From: Phaeoceros laevis
Taxonomy: Eukaryota > Anthocerotophyta > Anthocerotopsida > Notothyladales
DNA length: 64,000 nucleotides
Direction of reading: 5' to 3'
NCBI GenBank assembly: GCA_049999765.1
Contig: JBNGIQ010009470.1
Location: forward strand, 62,001 to 126,000
The number at the start of each line of letters is the position of its first letter. Position 1 is the first letter of the stretch. The notes beneath the pieces were generated by a model. That model searched no databases. It was not told the origin of the DNA and worked only from the letters and a program-made list of their open reading frames with translations. Shown here one piece after another: positions 1 through 9,369 of the stretch. The translations under genes were made by a program, and so were the position numbers.

Positions 1-445
1 TCCGACCTCTGGTTCTCCTCGTGTCGAAGGAAACTAGCAGAGGGGTCTCCTGGGTGGCGTGCGCCTGGCGCCGGGAGCTACCCTAGCACCGGCTCCGGTA
101 GCAGCTCCTTTTCGTTGTCACCGAGCTGGAGTCCCGTGTAACGTTCTGCAGACGGGGTGACGCTGAGGTATGGACTTCACTCGGTGCTGCATTTCTTCTC
201 GCGCAGCCGGAAATTTTCGGCTTCGAAGCGAAGCCTGGTCAAGGCGTCACTGCTCTTGACCGTGGGTGCAGCCCTCTGCCGTGGTTTCTGGCCCTGGGCT
301 GCTGCTGCTGGTCGACGGGAGACTGTTTTCCTTGTCTGTCCCCCAGGTGCCCTGTGGTTCTTCTCTCAGATCCGTGAGCCTGAAGTGGTGGTTCAGTCAG
401 CTGAGGCCGACATCGGATGAGAGTAGCTTAAAAGCGGTGGAAGCA
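1..445 (+). other. 5' leader / promoter side of the cation-chloride cotransporter gene
   Basis: There is no convincing coding sequence here. The reading frame of the downstream gene is open back to a GTG at 266, but no in-frame ATG precedes 446, so this is most likely 5' UTR and promoter. An 87-codon frame at 157-420 starts with GTG and looks like chance. Confidence 0.5.
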
Positions 446-3343
446 ATGGATAATGGAGGAAGCGATCATGAAAATGGGAACAGAAATGGGCATGGTGGGG
501 GAGAGATGGCTCCTGTGGATCTGGGCACCCCCCCCAGATCTCCGTACCAGATCTTAACAAATGAAGACAGGAGAGATAGCGTGGACAAGGGGCCTTCATC
601 GCCCACGAATGCCATTTTTGAACGGACTGAACGGGAGTCGAAACTGGATTTGTTCGAGTTCGATCCGCTGGTGGATGTGGTCGGCCTCAAGAGCATGGGA
701 GGACAACAACCTTCGACCCCGCTGAGTCCCAGAGAGGGGGAGGATATTGCCATCACCTTGGGGCGTCCCAGGCCCAGGTCTGCGAAGCTGGGCACGCTTA
801 TGGGAGTGTTCATACCCTGTTTGCAGAACATTCTTGGGATCATATTTTACATCCGGTTTTCGTGGATAGTTGGTATTGCAGGGATCTGGCAAAGCTTGCT
901 TCTTGTTGCTCTGTGCTGCATCTGCACTTTCCTGACCGGGATTTCTCTTAGTGCGATTGCCACAAATGGGGCTATGAAAGGTGGTGGTCCCTATTATCTC
1001 ATTGGCAGAGCTCTGGGCCCGGAGGTCGGAGTTAGTATTGGCTTGTGCTTTTTCCTTGGCAATGCGGTAGCAGGTTCCTTATACATTTTGGGGGCAATTG
1101 AGACATTTTTGGACGCTATTCCAAAAGCTGGGATCTTCAAGGACACAGTTACAAATTTGGAGATTGCTGCTGGTGCTCCTTTGGCCCCGAACACACCTAC
1201 TGCAATTTACAGCCCAAACCTGCACGATTTGCAGGTATATGGTGTGATTGCTACCATCGTTCTATGCCTTATTGTGTTTGGCGGGGTGAAGATTATAAAC
1301 AAGGTGGGACCCGTCTTTCTTATTCCCGTCCTGCTGTCAGTGGTCCTCATCTTTATCGGTCTATTTGCAGCTCAGGGGCGAGATGAAGATCACCCTGGAA
1401 TCACTGGCCTGTCTTTGAAAACTTTGAGGAGCAATTTGGATTCTCAGTACACCCGTACCAATAGGGCAGGCATACCTGCTGAAGACGGCATCATATACTG
1501 GAATTTTAGTGGGCTCCTGGGGCTTTTCTTTCCAGCTGTTACAGGAATCATGGCTGGATCCAATCGCTCAGGTGCTTTGAAGGACACTCAGCGATCTATT
1601 CCTGTGGGAACCTTGGCAGCCATTGGAAGCACAACTGCACTTTATTTAGTGTCTATTTTCATGTTCGGAGCTGTTGCGACAAGGGAAGAACTTCTTACTG
1701 ATCGACTTCTAACGGCAACTATTGCATGGCCTGCGGCCTGGGTTGTTCAGGTTGGCATCATTCTTTCCACTCTGGGAGCAGCTCTCCAGAGTTTGACAGG
1801 TGCACCGCGGCTGCTCGCAGCTATTGCTAATGACGACATACTGCCTGTGCTCAAGTATTTCAAGGCACCCGATGGTACAGAGCCCTACGTGGCCACCTTG
1901 TTCACCATGTTCATAACAGCTGGTTTTGTGGTGATTGGAAACCTTGATCTCATCACACCGGTCATCACAATGTTCTTTCTCATGTGCTACGGTGGTGTCA
2001 ACTTGTCGTGCCTTTTACTGGACCTGCTTGATGCCCCTAGCTGGCGTCCACGCTGGAAGTTTCATCACTGGAGCCTGTCCCTGTTGGGAGCAACCCTGTG
2101 CATTACTATCATGTTCCTGATATCCTGGATCACAACTCTTGTATCTCTGGCACTTGCTTCAGGCCTTTATTACTATGTTAGTATCAAAGGAAAAGGTGGT
2201 GACTGGGGGGACGGGTTTAAGAGTGCCTACTTTCAGTTGGCACTCCGGAGTTTGCGGTCTCTTGGAGCCACACAAGTGCACCCAAAAAACTGGTATCCCA
2301 TCCCTCTCATTCTGTGTAAACCTTGGGGGATCCTCCCTGGAGATGTGCCTTGTCATCCCAAGTTGGCGGACTTCGCAAACTGCATGAAAAAGAAGGGTCG
2401 TGGTATGTCTATCTTTGTGTCCATCACAGAGGGTGAGTACCGGGAGAAAGTGGAGGAAGCCCGCCAAGCTTGCAAGCTTTTGAGCACATACATAGACTAC
2501 AAGAACTGCGAGGGTGTGGCAGAGGTTGTGGTTGCAAGGGATATGCGCGAAGGGTTTCGTGGGATAGTGCAGACTATGGGCCTTGCAAACTTGAAGCCGA
2601 ATATTGTGTGCATGCGGTATCCAGAAATATGGAAGGAGGAAAAAATCAGTGACATTCCACAGACGTTCGTGAGTATCATCAACGACTGTTCCATTTCGAA
2701 CAAGGCTGTTGTGATAGTGAAGGGTCTGGATGAGTGGCCGGGTGAGTTCCAAAAGCAGTATGGTACAATCGACCTTTATTGGATTGTGAGAGATGGAGGT
2801 CTCATGCTCTTGTTGTCACAGCTGCTGAGGGCGAAGGAAAGCTTTGAAAGCTGCAAGATTCAGGTTTTCTGCATTGCTGAAGAGGACACAGAGGCAGAGG
2901 AGTTGAAGGCGGATGTGAAGAAGTTTCTGTACGATCTGAGAATGCAAGCAGAGGTTATTGTTGTTACGATGAAGTCCTGGGAGGATGTCCATCAAGATGA
3001 AAATCATGTTGAAACTGGACGAGAAGATGCCATGGAAGCTTTTTCCAAGGCAAGAAAACGGATAGCTCTTCAAGCAGCAGAAATCAAGATGAGGACCCAT
3101 GGTGATGACAACACATACAATGAGCAGCAGGTGAACAAATTTTTGTATACGACGCTGAAATTAAATTCCATCATCTTGAGATACTCCAGGATGGCTGCCG
3201 TGGTGCTGGTCAGTCTGCCACCACCACCTCCGCGACATCCAGCACATTGCTACATGGAGTACATGGATCTGTTGGTAGAAAGTATCCCTCGGCTTCTCAT
3301 GGTTCGTGGTTATAGAAGAGACGTCGTCACCATTTTCACTTGA
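446..3343 (+). CDS. CCC1: Cation-chloride cotransporter, CCC1/NKCC-KCC family, intronless
   Basis: This is a complete 965-residue SLC12-type transporter that couples cation (K+, Na+) and Cl- movement across a membrane; plant members act in ion homeostasis in endomembranes or plasma membrane. The chosen start is the first in-frame ATG (446). A hydrophilic N-terminus of about 110 residues is followed by a 12-helix amino-acid-permease core beginning with KLGTLMGVFIPCLQNILG, including NGAMKGGGPYYLIGRALGPE in the substrate/ion pathway and the FFPAVTGIMAGSNRSGALKD segment. The soluble SLC12 C-terminal domain follows, ending in a conserved-type tail (YMDLLVESIPRLLMVRG). Length is close to the roughly 975 residues of Arabidopsis CCC1. 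The whole gene is one open frame with no intron, unlike nearly every neighbour. Assignment to the family is firm; KCC versus NKCC transport mode cannot be read from sequence. Confidence 0.95.
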   Translation: MDNGGSDHENGNRNGHGGGEMAPVDLGTPPRSPYQILTNEDRRDSVDKGPSSPTNAIFERTERESKLDLFEFDPLVDVVGLKSMGGQQPSTPLSPREGEDIAITLGRPRPRSAKLGTLMGVFIPCLQNILGIIFYIRFSWIVGIAGIWQSLLLVALCCICTFLTGISLSAIATNGAMKGGGPYYLIGRALGPEVGVSIGLCFFLGNAVAGSLYILGAIETFLDAIPKAGIFKDTVTNLEIAAGAPLAPNTPTAIYSPNLHDLQVYGVIATIVLCLIVFGGVKIINKVGPVFLIPVLLSVVLIFIGLFAAQGRDEDHPGITGLSLKTLRSNLDSQYTRTNRAGIPAEDGIIYWNFSGLLGLFFPAVTGIMAGSNRSGALKDTQRSIPVGTLAAIGSTTALYLVSIFMFGAVATREELLTDRLLTATIAWPAAWVVQVGIILSTLGAALQSLTGAPRLLAAIANDDILPVLKYFKAPDGTEPYVATLFTMFITAGFVVIGNLDLITPVITMFFLMCYGGVNLSCLLLDLLDAPSWRPRWKFHHWSLSLLGATLCITIMFLISWITTLVSLALASGLYYYVSIKGKGGDWGDGFKSAYFQLALRSLRSLGATQVHPKNWYPIPLILCKPWGILPGDVPCHPKLADFANCMKKKGRGMSIFVSITEGEYREKVEEARQACKLLSTYIDYKNCEGVAEVVVARDMREGFRGIVQTMGLANLKPNIVCMRYPEIWKEEKISDIPQTFVSIINDCSISNKAVVIVKGLDEWPGEFQKQYGTIDLYWIVRDGGLMLLLSQLLRAKESFESCKIQVFCIAEEDTEAEELKADVKKFLYDLRMQAEVIVVTMKSWEDVHQDENHVETGREDAMEAFSKARKRIALQAAEIKMRTHGDDNTYNEQQVNKFLYTTLKLNSIILRYSRMAAVVLVSLPPPPPRHPAHCYMEYMDLLVESIPRLLMVRGYRRDVVTIFT

Positions 3344-4050
3344 CCTTGATCCTCATAGTCTTGCTGCAAAGACTACTAGTTGGGGGCACAGCTCGGAGGC
3401 TTGGCTCGCCGTGCATAGCGATGCTATGCAGAGCGACTCTTCATGCTGAAGACCAGGTCTTCAAAACTTTCCACTAAGGATGTGGAAAGCATGTAGGTGG
3501 AGGAATCTCGAACTACAGATTGGAGTTGGATCACGAACGTTGGGCCATTTCCATGGATGGTGGGCAGCTCTAGAAGGCAGCCCAACACTTGGAGGATATA
3601 AACTTCCAGCTGTTTTCTGGATCCTTCTGGAGAACAGAGGCTCCGTGATGTCGGCCTCAATTAAGTTGCTGTCATTCTTTTTGAACCTCAAAAGTTTTGA
3701 ATTGGGAGCCTCTGGCTGTTGTCATGCAGCAGTTAGCATTGTCCGAAAGCGTCTCTCCGTGGAATCACCGGTCTGTGTGTGCGAAACAGTTCTGGGCCGT
3801 GTTCCAAATCGTGTTGCTGGAAGCAGGCCCTTGCTGCACCAGTTGGCCGCGTTGCGGGACAGTTGGAAGAAGGGAGAGTCTTGGTCCGGCTTTTCAATAA
3901 TATCAGGGGATCCACCCGCTTACCTTCCACTGTCCACGGAGAAGGCCTTCGGCACAGGAGAGTACCACCTCGATCCGTGACCTTCCTTCCTTGAGTAAAA
4001 GTTAGTCCTCTTGTCAAACAGTCTAAAAGAAGTGTTCTTTCTGGTAAAAG
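3344..4050. other. Convergent intergenic region
   Basis: This stretch holds the 3' ends of the cotransporter (+) and the lactate dehydrogenase (-). A 166-codon plus-strand frame at 3480-3980 has no recognisable domain, and minus-strand frames overlap it. I see no supported gene, tRNA or repeat. Confidence 0.4.
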
Positions 4051-5540
4051 TCACTTTCTGCAGGTCTGGCAGGCTGGCAGGCTTTGCTGGATCGTCCACA
4101 AGGATGATACAGCCTCCCGAAGCTGTTCCTCCTCATCGGCTTCCAGCAACTGCTCCACGATATTCACGGCCCCGTTCCTTGCGAGAACACACGGAAGCGA
4201 TAGGAACACTTCCTCTTCGATGCCATTTATTCCCTTGGCCAGCACGGACACTGGATGGACTGTCCTCTGATCACTGCGGCAAGATTTTATGATAAGTAAA
4301 AAAAGATAGAGTTGGGTGTTTGATAACGACTCCACTTACCCTAATATGCTCCTGACAAGGCTTGCAGCAGAGAATCCAATAGCCCAGTTGGTGTAGCCCT
4401 TGAGCTTGATCACTTCAAAAGCAGCCTCAACCACCTGAGGTACAAAATTCCTGTCTCAGTCTGAGGCCTCTGAGTCAGTGGCCGCTATGCGGAGCTGTCT
4501 CCACTCTGAGCACTCACCTTCGCCTGAACTTGACGAAGATCCTCTTTGCCAAGGTCGTCACTCAGGGCCCTGTCGAGGGGAACACCTGCAACATTGATGC
4601 TTGAGCGGACCGGGAAGCAGCACTGCCCGTGCTCCCCGATCATAAAGCCATGTAAATCACGTGCATTGAGCTGCAGTTTGTCTGCCAACATGAAACGGAA
4701 CCTGGACGAGTCCAGGTTCGTACCAGTTCCTGCCAGATTCCAAGAAATCATGCATCCTGTTGAGAAAACGCACACAGATGTAGAGTGATCGGAAAATCAA
4801 AACTGCATTTCTCAAGGCCACCTCTCACCTATCACTCGGTTGGAAGGCAGACCAGACAGTTTCCATGCAACATAGGTGAGGGTATCCACAGGGTTGGAGA
4901 TCATGAGGAGTATCGTGTTGGGGCTGTATTTGATCAGCTGGGGCACTATTGTGGATAGAATCGATACATTGCGGTGCACCTGCAATCAAAGGCCGCAATC
5001 AACCAGCTGGTTATGAGAGCTCTTTACGCTTGGTTGAACCGACAAAAGAGCTCCATCCTTCCCACCAGCGACCGCCGGGACTCTTCTCCTGACGCCTGCC
5101 TACTCCCAGCTGTGATCAGGCATATCTGCGAGTTTGCTGTGATTCTGCAGGAACACATGTTATGCTAGCTTCACCAAGCAATCAAAGATTAAGCTGTTGT
5201 CTGTGCACGAAGACTTACGAATAGTCGGTGGATGCAGAGATTGTGACTCGTGGGATGAATGCAGCAGCATGTTGCAGGTCCAGCATTTCTCCCCGAAGCT
5301 TATCCTCCAACACGTCCACCAGGGCCAGCTCATTGCACAGATTCTGTTCGAACATACAGCCTTAGATCGAGTAGACCTGTCCAAGTCCGTGAAAGTGTGG
5401 ATATAAGCTTCTAGCTCACTAACCTGCGAGATGATCGTTTGAGCACAGGCCATGCCCACATTCCCGACGCCAACAACAGTTACTTTCCTTAAATCTCCCC
5501 TGACAACATGCTGCTGCTCTGCTGCCTCGGAGCCTGCCAT
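4051..5540 (-). CDS. LDH: L-lactate dehydrogenase, 7 exons
   Basis: Interconverts pyruvate and L-lactate with NADH in the cytosol, the fermentative branch used under low oxygen. Exons on the minus strand: 5540-5424, 5343-5219, 5144-5066, 4979-4829, 4729-4518, 4434-4340, 4273-4051. All introns are GT-AG and the phases join exactly to 333 codons plus stop, typical for the family. Seen in order: Rossmann glycine motif [15 protein letters not shown] (about residues 20-34), the [19 protein letters not shown] strand/helix, the mobile loop with several arginines (SGEESRRSL), VSNP-type segment [28 protein letters not shown] (catalytic Asp and substrate Arg region), and GEHGQ with the catalytic His. 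The start ATG at 5540 precedes the glycine motif by about 19 residues, which suits a cytosolic protein. Malate dehydrogenase is unlikely given the overall match to plant LDH. Confidence 0.94.
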
Positions 5541-6185
5541 GCCACATCTCGTCACTCGTGTGGGTTCGGAGACATTTCTGTCCCAAAGACCTTGGGACTA
5601 GATATCGTGAAATACCTGCAACACATTTGAATAGCCTTTCCTTCAGATTAGTTGTGGAACCTCCGTCGTTAGTCATCCTGGAACCTGTCGCGCAGGAAAT
5701 GTGTGCTTTCCTCTTGCCTTCGGAGACAGCCCTTCGACGAAAGGTTGTGCCAAGTGTAAAGCATGCGCAAGAGGCTGCCACGTCAGTTGTCACGAGTTTA
5801 GCGAGGCGTGTGACTGGTGCAATATCCAATGAATATATGAGAAGCTCACAGCCTCCTACGAAGTAGGATAGGAGGCCTTCGTAGGAGGCTATGATAAGAA
5901 ACTCACAATCATACGAAGTATATGTACATTTGTCCAACAGTCTGAGTACACCATCGCACTCTTGGCAGAACGGGCTCAAGAACAATGTGCTGCAGACCAC
6001 CTTGCGAGTTTCTATTCAGCATACAACCGAATTGTCAGATTCGGCTCAGAGCTTAGGCCGATCTACGCCTTTGCATTCTTGACAGACTGTCTTTACAAGA
6101 CACGGTATGACGAGAACCGTCGGCTAGAGAGTCTTGTAATGACCATGACTCCATATTATTCAACACTTCATGAGGAAACACGGTT
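5541..6185. other. Intergenic region upstream of LDH
   Basis: It lies between the LDH start and the stop codon of the carboxypeptidase gene, both on the minus strand, so it holds the LDH promoter and the carboxypeptidase 3' UTR. No gene is supported. It contains a strong inverted repeat, listed separately. Confidence 0.4.
5850..5890. repeat. Perfect 14-bp inverted repeat (hairpin)
   Basis: AGCCTCCTACGAAG at 5850-5863 pairs with its exact reverse complement at 5877-5890 across a 13-nt loop. A related, imperfect sequence (ATACGAAGTAT) follows at about 5913. Function unknown; it could be a transcript hairpin or the remnant of a small inverted-repeat element. Confidence 0.7.
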
Positions 6186-9170
6186 TCAAATGAAGGCTGA
6201 CCATCTTGACTCCGAGACAGACTGCCCTGTTATGAGTCGCAACATCTTCAGTGCCATGCATGAATTATCCGAGGGGACCTGTGGAGTAGAGGCATGCATT
6301 CCATTGATAGCCACATCAGAATTCACCCTGCGTCTAATATGTATCCAGGAATACACAAGTGTCTTGAGCTTTGGAAGGAAATCAGGTACTCACCATGTGC
6401 CCAGCATTAAGGATCCAGTAAAATTTGAGATTTTTGTGTTCCTTGAAAAATGCTGATGTCCCAACCTTTTCACATGGAAGAGGTGTGCGCCAAGCCTTGT
6501 TGAATCCAGAAAGATGTGGCCACCTGCAGGATGCGTACAAGGATGCCAGATAGCCAGATACAATGTCATTCATGCCTTCCGAGGTTCTAACAAAATGACA
6601 CTCTAACCTCCAGCAGGAGCATCATGAAAATGGGCATTTTGAACCTACTTCAGCTTCTGGACCCACGCCTCCGTTCCTGTTGTGCAACAGATAAGGTCGA
6701 GCTGCATCGTTTCAACATCAAGAGAGTCACTATGAAGTACCACAACTTGGCAGGCTGCACATTCCAAAGCAAAGCAACGACAGGTGCTCGATGTTCAGTC
6801 CAGTCTCTAACCTGTCCAGTGTAGATTGTGACATTCACACCAAGTCGAAGTAACTTATCGACCTGAAAAGACAGGGCGAAGGGTGCCGCACAGGGCCCAG
6901 TTCCACCTCAAGTCAGCCATTTTTTGGCGATAGAATCCAGCAAAGCGAGAGATTGCATAGCGGCAGGGTCCACATGCCTAATTTCAAAAAACAAACAGGG
7001 CCAGGCACCAAGCACCACTTACTTGGTCTATCGTATCTTTCATAAAATCTGCTCCAAGTGCTTGGAATACCTGGCTGGACGATTCTGACCACCTACAAGT
7101 GCAATACTTCAGAGTGAGCCAAGCTAAAGCAAGAACCCAAGACAGCGCTACTCAACGATGCAGATGCTAGTAACCCAGGGAGCCTTGTCTATTAAACTGC
7201 AAACTTACGCACTCCACACACCTTACTTGAGTTGGTATGATACCCAACTTCTCTCTGACAGGCCCGTTCATGGTTCTGTCCAACGAAGGAGTTTGCAATC
7301 TCAGGACATGTCGCTGATGCAGGCCTAACAATCCTGAGGCCTCAGGGGACCATGTTTCATGGTTGAGCAAGTTATAGAAGTCCTACATATTTCACAGATG
7401 ATCCCAGGTAAGATCCTGATGAGGAAACAAGAGGTTTCCTAGCAGGACAGCGTCAGCAGGACTTGATGCAGCTCATGCCGTACTAGCACATACCACATTG
7501 TCAGTGAGATCCAGAACTGCTTCCTCCATATCACCCCAGATATAAGTGGCATTAAGAAAGTTTCCCTTATCTATCTCTGCTTTAGCTGAATCTGCAAATC
7601 TGCACGAAACGCAACACAGATGTTGGGCAACTCCCTCTATTTGTTGTCTTTGATACACCAGATTGGTTCTACAAAGATAAGTGGCAGTATGCACCCTTGC
7701 AAGAATTCCAATCCCTTTTCATCAACAAGTGAGAAGGCCTTCAAGAGAGGTCCCCATGCGTACTGCAATTCCAAGAACTTCACCGTTAAACAAGTGCTTC
7801 GATTTAGCGAGGCCACACGAAACAGCATGAAAGACCCACGTACAAGACATACCAGAAAATCAATGGGGGAGATCCATGTATCTCCAAGCGCCACCCCTAG
7901 ACACCATAAAATCTCCTTCAGTTGTTTGTAACAAGTTCTATACGCAAACAGTGTCATCATCCATAGGCAGACTGCCTCTGAATGTTGACAGTGATGTCTG
8001 TGCTCAGATGGTTACAGCTATATCCATCAGGGAACGTGTCAAAATCCCTGCAGGTTTGGTGCTCACAAACCTTGGAAGTTGAAGTTCAGAGCTCCTGATG
8101 CAAGAAGCTCATGAATAGCTACGCCCAACTCACTTGCAAACTTGCCACCATAAGATTCCGCCACAATGTAGAATGGAGCTTTTCGAAGGGAGTTGTGGGC
8201 ATCGAAAAAGGCTCGCAGAAATGAAACTGAATCAGTAGTGACTTCCTTGTTGGTAGTCGCTAAAAGAGTCTTGTTGTCCACATAACTGAATCCTACAAAA
8301 GACCCCAGACGTGTTATGCAAAGAAGCGCAACATCGCAGACAGCAAATCACAAAATCAACAAAGGGAGAGCTTCACCTGTGCCAACCGGATTATCCTGAA
8401 CTCCTCAAGAGACAGACAAAAAAAATCAATAAAGTCCCTGCTGCTTTGAAGTCTGATGGGAAGTAAAATAAAACTGTACATGCAGCAGACTCACCACAAA
8501 GAGTAGATGGGCAGCTTTTAACCATGTGTTCTCACGAGGCGTCAATGCACTGGTCAAAGGTCCTATTTCTTCAAAGTTCCCAAAGCCAACACCGGACGCC
8601 CCCTAGCAGACCCACTTTTTTCCATTCAGTACCCGTTCCTGCCCACAACATGACGGTTATGAAGACACTTCCCATACTGTCTTACCGGGCCTCCTTGAAA
8701 CCACATAACAATGGGTACTTGGTCAGCTGATAGGATGTCATTGTAGTACAACCACCAGAATATGTGAGCCCCTGCATACGAACAAACAAGGATCACTCCT
8801 TCGACCTTCTTCAATCAGATGTTAAGTGTCAGTATTACTTGTCCCATTGGGACTGTAAATTGAGGTGCGACGAAAAGGTTCTCATAATTCGTCAAGAAAT
8901 GACGAACTGAGCTGCAGTGTAGTAGGTGCCAAAGTTGCTGAAATTTCACACATTTTTCTCAATATAATGATTCACTACGCTGAATCTTAAACTCCGGCAT
9001 TAGGAAACACGACGAGCATGTTCAGGATTTGACAGCATACCCGGGCGGACGTCAATGTACCCCCATTCCTCGGTGCCGTCGGCAGTCCCAGCGGAGATAT
9101 TTGCCAGACATGCCGGGAGGAGCGCTAGCAGGGTCAGTACCGATCCTCTCCACCGGGTCGAAGGCCTCAT
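6186..9170 (-). CDS. Serine carboxypeptidase, SCPEP1/SCPL51-like (peptidase S10), 14 exons
   Basis: A secreted or vacuolar serine exopeptidase of family S10, closest in motif pattern to retinoid-inducible serine carboxypeptidase and plant SCPL51. Minus-strand exons: 9170-9041, 8771-8686, 8602-8495, 8395-8377, 8292-8071, 7896-7853, 7762-7695, 7599-7494, 7382-7222, 7092-7023, 6862-6812, 6701-6649, 6523-6394, 6278-6186; all phases agree, giving 446 residues. A signal peptide (MRPSTRWRGSVLTLLALLPA) is followed by EEWGYIDVRPGAHIFWWLYY, the oxyanion region MWFQGGPGASGVG, DNPVGTGFSYVD, the catalytic Ser in ESYGGK, Asp in TGQLDLICCT, and His in NAGHMVPSD. Exon 4 is only 19 nt and encodes the invariant DNPVGTG segment. 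Exon 12 uses a weak donor (GTAGGT), chosen because it alone keeps the frame. All three catalytic residues are present, so it is probably active. Confidence 0.93.
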
Positions 9171-9369
9171 CGCACCAGAAGTGATCGGTCGCCTATCCCC
9201 AGGCGCTTCACAAGAATCACAACACAACGAAGTCTCTCTCTTGTCATGTTTCCGAAATGCCTTTTTCACAACGATGAAGCCTGTTCGTAAAAGTCGAAAG
9301 GGCCAAAGGCGGCATTGTGGATTATTCAGGATCACTTTTAGGGGCGGCTGGATTGAGCCGCGGAGCAGT
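9171..9369. promoter_or_regulatory. Bidirectional promoter between carboxypeptidase (-) and fructosamine kinase (+)
   Basis: Only 199 bp separate the two divergent start codons, so both 5' UTRs and promoters must share this space. I see no obvious TATA box placed for either gene. Inferred from geometry only. Confidence 0.55.

Noticed and set aside
3480-3980. 166-codon plus-strand frame after the cotransporter gene
   Set aside because: No domain, signal or family resemblance; competing frames on the other strand; it lies where 3' UTRs converge.
5419-6000. 193-codon minus frame upstream of LDH
   Set aside because: It overlaps LDH exon 1 in another frame and has no recognisable content.
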